Source of the DNA: an uncultured Lachnospiraceae bacterium
Lineage (GTDB): Bacteria > Bacillota > Clostridia > Lachnospirales > Lachnospiraceae
Assembly (NCBI GenBank): GCA_910576815.1
Contig: CAJTKA010000001.1
Span: 1-64,000 of the forward strand
DNA: 64,000 bases
Direction: 5' to 3'
The position numbers were made by a program, and so were the translations under genes. Each line of letters begins with the position of its first letter. Position 1 is the first letter of the stretch. Of the stretch, positions 33,463 through 41,882 are shown piece after piece. Below the pieces are notes generated by a model. The model was given only the letters and a program-made list of their open reading frames with translations. It made no database searches and was not told where the DNA came from.

Positions 33463-34734
33463 ATGCAAAAAGAAACGATTTGTATTCAGTCAGGCTGGCA
33501 GCCGAAGAACGGGGAGCCGCGTGTGCTCCCGATCTACCAGAGTACGACTTTTAAGTATGAAAGTTCCGAGCAGATGGGAAGGCTCTTTGATCTGGAGGAA
33601 AGCGGGTATTTCTATACCAGGCTGCAGAATCCGACCAATGACTGCGTGGCGCAGAAGATCTGCGAGCTGGAGGGCGGCGTGGCGGCCATGCTTACGTCCT
33701 CCGGACAGGCGGCAAACCACTATGCCGTCTTCAATATCTGCGAGGCCGGTGATCATGTGGTGATGAGTTCCACAGTCTACGGCGGCAGCTTTAATCTGCT
33801 TACCTGCACCATGAAGAAGATGGGAATCGAGTGCACCGTGGTGGATCCTGACGCGCCGGCTGAGGAGCTGGAGAAGGCTTTCCAAGAGAATACAAAATGT
33901 GTGTTTGCGGAAACCATCGCCAACCCTGCACTGGTGGTGCTCGATATCGAGAAATTTGCGAAACTGGCGCATACCCATCAGGTGCCGCTGATCGTGGATA
34001 ATACCTTTGCGACGCCCATTAATTGCAATCCCTTCCGCTGGGGGGCGGATATCGTGACACATTCCACCACAAAATACATGGACGGTCATGCCATGTCTGT
34101 GGGTGGCTGCATCGTGGATTCCGGTAATTTTGACTGGGCGGCTTATCCTGATAAATTCCCAGGGCTTTGTACGCCGGACGAGTCCTACCACGGCATCGTC
34201 TATACAGAAAAATTCGGTAAGGCGGCCTATATCACCAAAGCGACCAGCCAGTTGATGCGCGACTTAGGTTCCATCCAGTCGCCGCAGAATGCCTTTCTTT
34301 TGAATGTAGGGCTGGAAACACTTCCTTTGCGGATGGAGAGGCATTGCTATAACGCTTTGAAATGCGCAGAGTTTTTGGAGGCGCATGAAAAGGTTGCCTG
34401 GGTGAATTATCCCGGGCTGCCCGGAAATAAATACTATGAACTGGCGAAGAAATATATGCCAAACGGTACCTGCGGCGTGATTTCCTTCGGTTTAAAGGGC
34501 GGGAGAGAGGCAGCTGCGAAAATGATGGACCGCCTGCAGCTGGCCGCGATCGTGACCCATGTGGCTGATGCCCGCACGAGTGTGCTGCACCCGGCGAGCC
34601 ATACGCACAGGCAGATGAACGACGAACAGCTTAGGGAAGCGGGAGTAGCACCCGACCTCATCAGGCTCTCCGTGGGCATTGAACACATTGATGATATCAT
34701 TGCGGATCTTGCACAGGCAGTTTCGGCTGTATAG
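33463..34734 (+). CDS. metY: O-acetylhomoserine aminocarboxypropyltransferase (homocysteine synthase)
   Basis: A 423-residue PLP enzyme that joins sulfide to O-acetylhomoserine, giving homocysteine for methionine synthesis. Family features are YQSTTFKYESSEQMGRLFDLEESGYFYTR near the N-terminus, TSSGQAANHYA, the Asp of LIVDNTFATP, the PLP lysine in HSTTKYMDGH (about residue 208), and SVGIEHIDDIIADL at the C-terminus. The DARTSVLHPASHTHRQM segment is typical of the MetY branch. AAGGAG precedes the start. No SAM riboswitch or S-box is visible in the 38-base gap upstream. Confidence 0.95.
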   Translation: MQKETICIQSGWQPKNGEPRVLPIYQSTTFKYESSEQMGRLFDLEESGYFYTRLQNPTNDCVAQKICELEGGVAAMLTSSGQAANHYAVFNICEAGDHVVMSSTVYGGSFNLLTCTMKKMGIECTVVDPDAPAEELEKAFQENTKCVFAETIANPALVVLDIEKFAKLAHTHQVPLIVDNTFATPINCNPFRWGADIVTHSTTKYMDGHAMSVGGCIVDSGNFDWAAYPDKFPGLCTPDESYHGIVYTEKFGKAAYITKATSQLMRDLGSIQSPQNAFLLNVGLETLPLRMERHCYNALKCAEFLEAHEKVAWVNYPGLPGNKYYELAKKYMPNGTCGVISFGLKGGREAAAKMMDRLQLAAIVTHVADARTSVLHPASHTHRQMNDEQLREAGVAPDLIRLSVGIEHIDDIIADLAQAVSAV

Positions 34735-34757
34735 ACCGTATAGAAAAGGATGAAGCT

Positions 34758-36236
34758 ATGACTTATCGAAAAACCAGACTAAGCTACGTGATCTGGCTGC
34801 TCTATACCTGCCTTTGCGTGATGCTTTTGGCTTTTGTGGGCTATTCTGTCTATGATGCTTATGTGAAGGCAGCTCCCGCAAAGTTAGGTGCATTACTTGT
34901 ATTTCCGTTGCTGTTCTGTATCTATCCGGCACTTAAAAAGAGTGCTTTGATGCTCAGAAAGAGGCATAGCATCTCTGCGCACAGTAAACAGATGATAGAG
35001 GCACTTTGCGTGTCGGTGGCTTTTGTATTCGGGTTTCTTGTAAGGCTGCGTATGTTCCGCTATGCGGATGCGCTCCTTTCTTCCGGTGAGACACTGGGCG
35101 GCGGCTTTTTGGAAAAAGCTTTTGTGCGGGCAGGAGAGAGCATCGAACCGATTGCGCATGGGGTCAGCTACTTGTATGTTCTCATGCTTTCGGCGGTTTT
35201 TTCCTTTTTGGGAAACAGCATCGGGGCGGCAATGTTTTTGCAGATCGTGCTGCAGCTTCTTTCCATGCTTCTGGCATATCGACTGGTGAAGGCGGCAGCC
35301 GGGCAGTTCACTTCCTGCCTGACCCTTCTTTTAATGGCGTTTTCACCGGTCTATGTGGAAAAGATCGCTGTCATTACGCCGGAATGCCTGTTCCTTTTGT
35401 TCTATCTGTTCGGACTGTCGATCATTGTGTTTTACGCACGGGCTGTCCTTTCAGACAGATCTGTTTTTCAGAATATCTTTATGGCGATCCTGCCGGGATT
35501 GTTGGTTGGGATTTTAATGTTTTTTGAACTGTCCGCCGTAACCATCCTCGTTTTCCTTGTCGTACTTTTTGCCGGGAAAAGAGGAGAGGTGCAGACGGGC
35601 GAGATCGGGAAGAACATTCTGCGACTTTTGCTGGCGATCGTGTCATGCGCGGCGGGGTTTTTTGGTTTGATTGGGGTGGATGCCATTGCAAGCGGCGTAT
35701 CCTTGGGAAGGAGCCTGTATGTTTGGGCTTATCCCTATAGGCAGACCTTCGGGCCCTTACTGCATTTGGGAGAGTTGTATGGGAATGTCCTGTTTTGTGG
35801 GGCGCTCATTCTACCGGCTTCCTTTTTGGTCTTTGAGTTTTCCAGAAGCGGGAAGGAGCAGGATCATTCTCCCTGGCTTTTTTTCAGCATCCTTTTTACG
35901 CCCTTTCTTTTATGGGAAGTTTGGACGGTTGAGCTCTCCGGTCTGGCGCTCTTTTTCTGGAGTGTGACAGCAGCTCTCGGCATTAAAAACTGTGTGTTGG
36001 GCGGAGAGGCAGAGGTGATGCAGGCAAAGATCGAACAGATCAATGCGGCGGCAGCACCCGTTCCCGCAATGGAGGAGCCGGTGACCGGCTTAGTACAAAA
36101 ACCGCGATTCCTTGAAAATCCCCTGCCTTTGCCGAAAAAGCATATCAAAAAGGAGATGGATTATGATTATCCCGTGGCAGCGGAGATGATGCACTTTGAT
36201 TTGGAAACGGTGGATGGGGATGATTTTTCCCTGTAA
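34758..36236 (+). CDS. Polytopic membrane protein of unknown function
   Basis: A 492-residue protein with about 11 hydrophobic segments between residues 8 and 405, then a soluble tail of roughly 80 residues. A loop after the third helix (about residues 100-130, FRYADALLSSGETLGGGFLEKAFVRAGES) faces outward. The alternation of long hydrophobic segments and the early acidic loop recall membrane glycosyltransferases of the GT39/PMT type, but no diagnostic DE motif is convincing. It starts 23 bases after metY behind AAAGGAT and ends before a strong terminator. Confidence 0.7.
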   Translation: MTYRKTRLSYVIWLLYTCLCVMLLAFVGYSVYDAYVKAAPAKLGALLVFPLLFCIYPALKKSALMLRKRHSISAHSKQMIEALCVSVAFVFGFLVRLRMFRYADALLSSGETLGGGFLEKAFVRAGESIEPIAHGVSYLYVLMLSAVFSFLGNSIGAAMFLQIVLQLLSMLLAYRLVKAAAGQFTSCLTLLLMAFSPVYVEKIAVITPECLFLLFYLFGLSIIVFYARAVLSDRSVFQNIFMAILPGLLVGILMFFELSAVTILVFLVVLFAGKRGEVQTGEIGKNILRLLLAIVSCAAGFFGLIGVDAIASGVSLGRSLYVWAYPYRQTFGPLLHLGELYGNVLFCGALILPASFLVFEFSRSGKEQDHSPWLFFSILFTPFLLWEVWTVELSGLALFFWSVTAALGIKNCVLGGEAEVMQAKIEQINAAAAPVPAMEEPVTGLVQKPRFLENPLPLPKKHIKKEMDYDYPVAAEMMHFDLETVDGDDFSL

Positions 36237-36306
36237 AATCGCATCAGGACACGGAGAAGAACAGATTGACTGCATAGAATTTCCAAAAACAGCGATACTG
36301 ATACTA

Positions 36307-36335
36307 GAAAAGAACCCATTTTAGGGTTCTTTTTA
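36307..36335 (+). terminator. Rho-independent terminator
   Basis: AAAAGAACCC (36307-36316) pairs with GGGTTCTTTT (36324-36333) around a 7-base loop and continues into TTATT. It is a strong terminator closing the metY-membrane protein unit. Confidence 0.88.
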
Positions 36336-36376
36336 TTAGGAAAATATGGCATGAAAATATGGAGGTATGGCTGATA

Positions 36377-37108
36377 ATGGGAAAAGACACTAAAAATAAG
36401 GGTGAACGAAACAAGGACGAGAACGAGAAGGAAAAGAAACGCGAGAACGAAAAGCAGAAGGATGAGCGTGTTGAAAAGATAGGCCAGATGACGCTTGACG
36501 AAAACAGAGAGCATCATAAGATTCATCTGCTCACCATCATTGGCGAGGTGGAAGGGCACGATAACTTAAACAGCAATGCCAAGACCACCAAGTATGAGCA
36601 TATCCTGCCGCAGCTTGCGGCCATTGAGGACAGCAGCGAGGTGGACGGGGTGTTGATCCTGCTAAATACCATGGGCGGCGATGTGGAGGCGGGGCTTGCC
36701 ATCGCGGAGATGATTGCTTCTCTAAGCAAGCCAACCGTTTCTTTGGTATTGGGCGGCAGTCATTCTATCGGGGTGCCGATTGCGGTGAGCACGGATTATT
36801 CCTACATTGTACCAACGGGCACCATGGTCATTCATCCGGTGCGCCTTAGCGGCATGGTGATCGGGGTACAGCAGACCTTTGATTATTTTAAGCAGATTCA
36901 GAACCGCATTACAGGCTTTGTCTGCAGCCATTGCAGGATCCCGAAACCGAGGCTGGAGGAGCTGATGATGGAGACGGGAATGCTCACGAAGGACGTCGGC
37001 ACCGTGCTGGTGGGTCGGGAAGCCGTGGATGAAGGCATCATCTGTGAGGTGGGCGGCATCAAGGACGCTATCGCAAAACTGCATGATATGATCCCTGATA
37101 AAAGATAA
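36377..37108 (+). CDS. tepA: ClpP-fold protease TepA-like
   Basis: A 243-residue protein. The first 40 residues are an extremely charged Lys/Glu/Asn stretch. The ClpP/crotonase-like fold follows: HLLTIIGEVEGHD, VDGVLILLNTMGGDVEAGLAIAEMIA, VSLVLGGSHSIGVPIAVS (nucleophile Ser within GGSHSIG) and MVIHPVRLSG (catalytic His). TepA in Bacillus is linked to protein export and spore development. The start ATG 36377 has GGAGG 11 bases upstream; an ATG at 36359 overlaps that site. It is preceded by a terminator and stands alone. Confidence 0.88.
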   Translation: MGKDTKNKGERNKDENEKEKKRENEKQKDERVEKIGQMTLDENREHHKIHLLTIIGEVEGHDNLNSNAKTTKYEHILPQLAAIEDSSEVDGVLILLNTMGGDVEAGLAIAEMIASLSKPTVSLVLGGSHSIGVPIAVSTDYSYIVPTGTMVIHPVRLSGMVIGVQQTFDYFKQIQNRITGFVCSHCRIPKPRLEELMMETGMLTKDVGTVLVGREAVDEGIICEVGGIKDAIAKLHDMIPDKR

Positions 37109-37239
37109 GATTCTGCCTTTGACGGCGCAAAAAGTGAAGGCCCCACAATCAGCGTAAATACACTGTTTGCGAGGTCTTTTTCGTTTTAGAAAGAATGGAA
37201 CGTCCCGGCTTAATGAACCATTGGAAAAAACGCTTTTTA

Positions 37240-37268
37240 TTGACTGAGCTACAGATACATAGTACTAT
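37240..37268 (+). promoter_or_regulatory. Promoter of the BlaI-like gene
   Basis: TTGACT (37240-37245), 17 bases, TACTAT (37263-37268). The -10 region is rich in dyads (AGTACT at 37261-37266, ACATA and TATGT flanking), as expected for a self-regulating BlaI/MecI-type operator, though no exact TACA...TGTA consensus site is seen. Confidence 0.5.
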
Positions 37269-37302
37269 AACTGATATGTGAAATGTTAAGGAGGCTTGCA
37301 TT

Positions 37303-37669
37303 ATGGATGAAGTAATACTTTCTGATTCCGAGAAAGAGATTTTGGAGTGGATGTGGAAGGAAGATAAAGAATATTCTTATAAGGAGATTGCATTACAGTT
37401 TGGAGAAGATTCGGATAAAGGATGGAAAAAACAGACGTTGTCTACATTTTTAACCCGCATGGAGCAGAAGGGGGCCATATCTTGATAGAGAATTTAGCTT
37501 TACTTTAAGAAGTATGTTTTGGGAGCAGGATAATTTGGTTTCCATGAAGTTACCTGTTGAATCGATGTGGACAGCCGATCTACAGTCCCAAAAGGCATTT
37601 ACGCTTACTCCCGTATTGAATGTATATTATGTTTATCCTGTATATGATCGTAAAGTGCAGCCGTATTAA
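37303..37669 (+). pseudogene. Frameshifted BlaI/MecI-type repressor
   Basis: The first 60 codons (37303-37485) encode a BlaI/MecI-type winged helix: LSDSEKEILEWMW, YSYKEIALQF, then KKQTLSTFLTRMEQKGAI. A strong AAGGAGG lies 10 bases upstream. Intact BlaI proteins have about 120 residues with a C-terminal dimerisation region; here the frame stops right after the DNA-binding domain. From the GGGGG run at 37470-37474 the +1 frame stays open to TAA at 37667-37669, about 65 more codons, which suggests a single-base indel. The +1 tail does not clearly resemble the usual BlaI C-terminus. The DNA is AT-rich. A functional 60-residue HTH protein cannot be excluded. Confidence 0.6.
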
Positions 37670-37694
37670 ACGATATATTTAAGGAGAATCAGCA

Positions 37695-38066
37695 ATGAAC
37701 GGTATGGTTAACTGGAAAAACATAAATTCGAGTCCTATGTCAACGTATAACAGAAACCAGCGGCTTTTTGATGTTTTGTTCGGGAAGCGAAACACAGCCA
37801 AGAAGGGACAGCGGGATTCGTTCATAAAGGGCAATAATCTTATTGATGAAATAGGGTTATACACAGCTCCAGTATCAAAAGCAAAAGGGGTAGTCAATAA
37901 AAATATTCTGGATATGAGGGACTATGAGCCTGGCGCTGTATTTCAAGTCGGCGGCAAGGAATATGTCCTGAGTGAAGATAAAAAGTTAAATCTTCCATAT
38001 GGAGCAGATGTTTATGACGTGAAATGGCCGCCACGTAAAAAAAAGCAGGCGGATAGCACTGTGTAG
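37695..38066 (+). CDS. Small hypothetical protein between BlaI-like and BlaR-like genes
   Basis: A 123-residue soluble protein, basic at both ends (GKRNTAKKGQRD; WPPRKKKQ). It has a central DEIGLYTAPVSKAKGVVNKNI and a C-terminal segment of beta character (PGAVFQVGGKEYVLSEDKKLNLPYGADVYDVKW). AAGGAG lies 9-14 bases before ATG 37695. There is no signal peptide, membrane helix or recognised domain. Because it lies inside a decaying, AT-rich segment it may be a remnant of a larger gene. Confidence 0.5.
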   Translation: MNGMVNWKNINSSPMSTYNRNQRLFDVLFGKRNTAKKGQRDSFIKGNNLIDEIGLYTAPVSKAKGVVNKNILDMRDYEPGAVFQVGGKEYVLSEDKKLNLPYGADVYDVKWPPRKKKQADSTV

Positions 38067-38095
38067 AAAAATGTTGTTTATTGAGGAATCGGACA

Positions 38096-38137
38096 AAAGC
38101 CCTGACAATCACCAAATCTGGTGGCGGTCAGGGCTTT
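38096..38137. terminator. Long inverted repeat after the small hypothetical gene
   Basis: AAAGCCCTGA (38096-38105) pairs with TCAGGGCTTT (38128-38137), with an inner CACCA/TGGTG stem. It lacks a T-run on either side beyond the arm itself. It could act as a bidirectional terminator through the A and T ends of the stem. Confidence 0.55.
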
Positions 38138-38193
38138 GGGGCTTATGAATCCCAAATTGAACCGGATTTTGGAGAAAACCGGAGGAAGTTAGC

Positions 38194-38981
38194 ATGGAAT
38201 ATTTGTTGGTAATGTCGTTTTCCGGAAGCACGATGATGGGTATTTATTTTTTGCTAAAGCATCTGTTGAAGGATAAAGCCAGTTCAAGATTATTTTATCT
38301 GATCATAAAGGAAGCAATCCTGTTTTTTTTTGATGCCGCTGCAATTTTCGAAGGGCTGGTATCGAAAGATAATTTGGGTTGCTTTACTGAAAGGACAGAG
38401 GAAGGGGGTACATATACCGATTACATGGACGCAGTATGCAGTGCACGCGGGAGAAAAGACGTTTGTTAATTCCTTCATGATGATTCAGATGGTAGTGGCG
38501 ACAGCATGGCTGATTGTAGTCTGTGCTCTAATGGCGAGGATGCTTTTGAAATATTATCGGATACGACAGCTGATTTTAAAAAATAAAAGTACAGAGATAA
38601 CGGAGGAGCAACAATCATTTCTGGCAGAAATTGGAAGATGTAACAGAGTATCTCAATGTGGATGATTTTTCATTTATGCCTGACGGGATGGATGAATCAA
38701 AGGTAAAGATGTTTGAACCGTTAAAAGAGATGAATATTGTATATGATAAACAGTTTGTAGATGAAAAAGGGGAAATATATCCGTATTCGGATGAAGAAAC
38801 CATAACAACTTACAGAAGTTGTAGTCATGATTTTGTATCCGGAACGGCAAATGAACATACGAAATATTCAGATGGTAGTTGCAAGGTGATTGTGTATCGT
38901 GCACGAAGATGTAACATTTGCGGTTATGTGAATAGAGATGATGTAATTAAGACAGTTACATATAAGGTATGTCCTCATTGA
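38194..38981 (+). pseudogene. Decayed BlaR1/MecR1-like membrane sensor
   Basis: The start (MEYLLVMSFSGSTMMGIYFLLKHLLKDKASSRLFYLIIKEAILFFF) is typical of the first helices of BlaR1-type M56 sensors, with GGAGGA upstream. After a T9 run (38323-38331) the original frame loses sense. The +1 frame continues with the expected MPLQFSKGWYRK and a further membrane helix (MMIQMVVATAWLIVVCALMARMLLKYY). A second shift near 38605-38620 leads into a frame ending at 38981 with a Cys/His cluster (CSH, CNICGY, CPH). The zinc-protease HExxH region of real BlaR1 is absent. Two frameshifts and the missing core argue for a pseudogene. Confidence 0.65.
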
Positions 38982-39148
38982 TGGTGGGATAAGGTAAATG
39001 AAAATTGGTTGGCAGCTATGGCAGCAAATCTGACCGATTATTATAGTAAGCGCTGCAAGCAGGCAGCGCTTATTTCATTATAAGACAAATTTTTGGAGAA
39101 AACTGCATGATATGGTAGGCAACAAGCACAAAGCCACAAAATAAAGGG

Positions 39149-39177
39149 GTGACAACCCCTGGGGAAGGTGCTATACT
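39149..39177 (+). promoter_or_regulatory. Promoter of ftsK/spoIIIE with embedded hairpin
   Basis: GTGACA (39149-39154), 17 bases, TATACT (39172-39177). AGGGGT (39145-39150) and ACCCCT (39155-39160) form an inverted repeat around the -35, which could be an operator. Apart from this promoter, the region 38982-39214 shows nothing else I recognise. Confidence 0.55.
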
Positions 39178-39214
39178 AAAATAGATATATTTTGGACACA
39201 GGCAGGAGGCAGTC

Positions 39215-41860
39215 ATGGCGGGTCAGGGTACGAGGGGTTCGTCTGCGAGAAAAAAGAATACGAATACGAGTCGGAGCAGGGCGGCATCCGGCCGTGCAAA
39301 TACCAGGCAGAGGCGGTCTGATCCGCCTATGGATATGGCGATCCGCAATGAGATCATGCTTTTTGTGCTGGCGGCGGTCGCCCTCATTTTGTTTCTCTGT
39401 AATTTCGGCGTGATCGGGGCGGTGGGAGATGCCATCAGCGGCGTAATGTTCGGGTTGTTTGGGCTGCTGGCATATGTAGCGCCTCTCCTGATCTTTTTGA
39501 TGATCGCCTTCGGTGTTTCCAATGTCGGGAACAATATCGCGACCAGGAAGCTGATCGCGGGAGCCATATTTTTCCTCCTGCTTGGCATTATTTTTGAGTT
39601 TTTCAGTACCAACCCCGCGCAGGCGGAAACCTATCAGATCACGGAGATCTACAGCCGCTGCAGTGAGAAAAAGCAGGGCGGCGGTGTGCTCGCAGGGTCG
39701 CTTGCCTATCTTTCCTGTAAGCTACTTGGCATGGTAGGCACTGTGCTCTTCGTTTTGGTGCTGGGCATCGTCTGTCTGGTCATCGTCACGGAGAAATCAC
39801 TGATCGGCGGTATGGCGGCGGGTGGAAAACGAGTCTACGAACGTTCCAGAGAGGATGCCGCCTGGCGCAGGGAGCGGGCAGATGAGCGGCGCAGAGCGCA
39901 GGCGCAGAAACGGGAAGAAAGTGAGCGGGAACGAAGGGCGAGGGAAGAAGAACTCGAGAACGAGAAACTTCTGCGCATGGATAAAAAGGTTTCCGGTGTC
40001 ATGCTCGATACGGCGCTCGGGCGCGAGGAAGAGAGGGTCAGAGAAGAAAAGATACGGGATGATATCCACGAGATCACTCTGCTTGATGAGGAGGATGATG
40101 AGAGAGAGGAGACCGCCTCTGCCGGTGCGTACAGACGTCCTTCTCATCATTACATAGAACAGGAAACCGAAGAGACAGATGAGATGAACGAGATTACCAT
40201 GGAAGACGAGACAGATGGTAAGGCAGAGCAGCCCACGGATTCCTGGCAGCCCATGACAGGCAATCAGATGAAGCCGTCTTCCGGCAGACCGCGCGCTGTC
40301 GCGGCAAAGAAACCGCAGGCGGAGACGAAAAGCGGCGCGGATGTGCGCTCACGTGGCGGAAGGGACACTTATCGCTTCCCGGGAACGGATCTTTTGGATG
40401 CCAGACAGGGCAAAAAAGGAAAAGATTCCGACAGAGAGCTTGCGGAGACGGCACACCGTCTGGAACAGATCCTTTCTGATTTCGGCGTGAAGGTGACTGT
40501 CACTCAGTACAGCAGAGGTCCCTCTGTGACCCGTTACGAACTGCAGCCGGAGCAGGGCGTAAAGGTCAGTAAGATCGTGGGACTTACCGATGATATCAAA
40601 CTAAATCTGGCGGCTACGGATATCCGTATCGAAGCGCCGATTCCGGGCAAGGCGGCTGTCGGTATCGAAGTGCCGAATAAGGAAAACACGGCGGTACCCT
40701 TCCGCGATCTCGTGGAGTCTGCCGAATTTAAGCAGTTTTCCTCTAATCTGGTCTTTACGGTGGGTAAGGATATCGGCGGCAAGACCGTGCTTGCCGATAT
40801 TGCAAAGATGCCGCATCTTTTGATTGCGGGCGCGACGGGATCGGGTAAGTCTGTCTGTATCAATACGATCATTATGGGTATTCTGTTCAAGGCGCATCCG
40901 GATGATGTCAAGATTATCATGATCGATCCTAAGGTCGTGGAGCTCAGTGTTTATAACGGCATTCCCCACCTGCTCCTGCCTGTGGTGACAGATCCGAAAA
41001 AGGCGGCGGCAGCCCTGCATTGGGGTGTTGCCGAGATGACGGAACGCTACAAGAAATTCGCGGACTTCAATGTACGCGATTTGAAAGGGTATAATAAAAA
41101 GGTGGAGGGCCTGAAGGCATCGGGAGATCCCGACGCGCCCGATAAGCTCCCGCAGATCCTTATTATTGTGGACGAGCTGGCTGATCTGATGATGGTATCG
41201 CCGGGAGAGGTGGAGGAATCCATCTGCCGTCTGGCGCAGTTGGCAAGGGCCTGTGGCATCCACCTGATCATTGCCACCCAGCGGCCTTCCGTGGATGTGA
41301 TCACGGGGCTGATCAAGGCGAATATGCCAAGCCGCGTGGCTTTTGCAGTTTCCAGCGGCGTGGATTCCCGCACCATTCTGGATATGGTAGGCGCGGAGAA
41401 GCTTTTGGGAAAAGGTGATATGCTTTTCTATCCGCAGGGTTATCCAAAGCCTTCCCGTATTCAGGGACCTTTTGTCTCAGACGACGAGGTGTTCCGGGTA
41501 GTGGAGTTTTTGAAGGACTATGCGCCTGAGAGCGCGGGAAGCGACGAGGTGGAGGAAAAGATCAACAGCATTGCCGTGGAGACGGGACCCGTGGGCGGCG
41601 CTTCTTCCGGGGAAGGCAGTGACGGATACGACGAGTATTTCGTGGAAGCCGGGCGGTTTATCATCGAGAAGGATAAGGCTTCCATCGGTATGCTGCAGCG
41701 GATGTTTAAGATTGGCTTCAATCGGGCAGCCCGCATTATGGATCAGCTGGCCGAGGCTGGGGTCGTCGGTGAGGAAGAGGGCACAAAGCCCAGAAAGATT
41801 CTGATGAGTGCGGCGGAATTTGCGCAGCTGACAGGTTCGGAGGAGCAGTCCGAATTTTAA
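39215..41860 (+). CDS. ftsK: DNA translocase FtsK/SpoIIIE
   Basis: An 881-residue hexameric DNA pump that moves chromosomes through the septum at division or sporulation. A basic N-terminus precedes about four membrane helices (residues 45-190). A long Arg/Glu-rich helical linker (about 205-280) and a low-complexity acidic region follow, then the motor domain from about 400. Walker A is GATGSGKSVCIN (about 539) and Walker B is LIIVDELADLMM. The C-terminal gamma winged helix (DEYFVEAGRFIIEKDKASIGMLQRMFKIGFNRAARIMDQLAEAGVV) recognises orienting DNA sequences. AGGAGG precedes the start by 5 bases. It is followed directly by fhs. Confidence 0.95.
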   Translation: MAGQGTRGSSARKKNTNTSRSRAASGRANTRQRRSDPPMDMAIRNEIMLFVLAAVALILFLCNFGVIGAVGDAISGVMFGLFGLLAYVAPLLIFLMIAFGVSNVGNNIATRKLIAGAIFFLLLGIIFEFFSTNPAQAETYQITEIYSRCSEKKQGGGVLAGSLAYLSCKLLGMVGTVLFVLVLGIVCLVIVTEKSLIGGMAAGGKRVYERSREDAAWRRERADERRRAQAQKREESERERRAREEELENEKLLRMDKKVSGVMLDTALGREEERVREEKIRDDIHEITLLDEEDDEREETASAGAYRRPSHHYIEQETEETDEMNEITMEDETDGKAEQPTDSWQPMTGNQMKPSSGRPRAVAAKKPQAETKSGADVRSRGGRDTYRFPGTDLLDARQGKKGKDSDRELAETAHRLEQILSDFGVKVTVTQYSRGPSVTRYELQPEQGVKVSKIVGLTDDIKLNLAATDIRIEAPIPGKAAVGIEVPNKENTAVPFRDLVESAEFKQFSSNLVFTVGKDIGGKTVLADIAKMPHLLIAGATGSGKSVCINTIIMGILFKAHPDDVKIIMIDPKVVELSVYNGIPHLLLPVVTDPKKAAAALHWGVAEMTERYKKFADFNVRDLKGYNKKVEGLKASGDPDAPDKLPQILIIVDELADLMMVSPGEVEESICRLAQLARACGIHLIIATQRPSVDVITGLIKANMPSRVAFAVSSGVDSRTILDMVGAEKLLGKGDMLFYPQGYPKPSRIQGPFVSDDEVFRVVEFLKDYAPESAGSDEVEEKINSIAVETGPVGGASSGEGSDGYDEYFVEAGRFIIEKDKASIGMLQRMFKIGFNRAARIMDQLAEAGVVGEEEGTKPRKILMSAAEFAQLTGSEEQSEF

Positions 41861-41882
41861 CAGGGGATAGAGAGGGAAAAAC

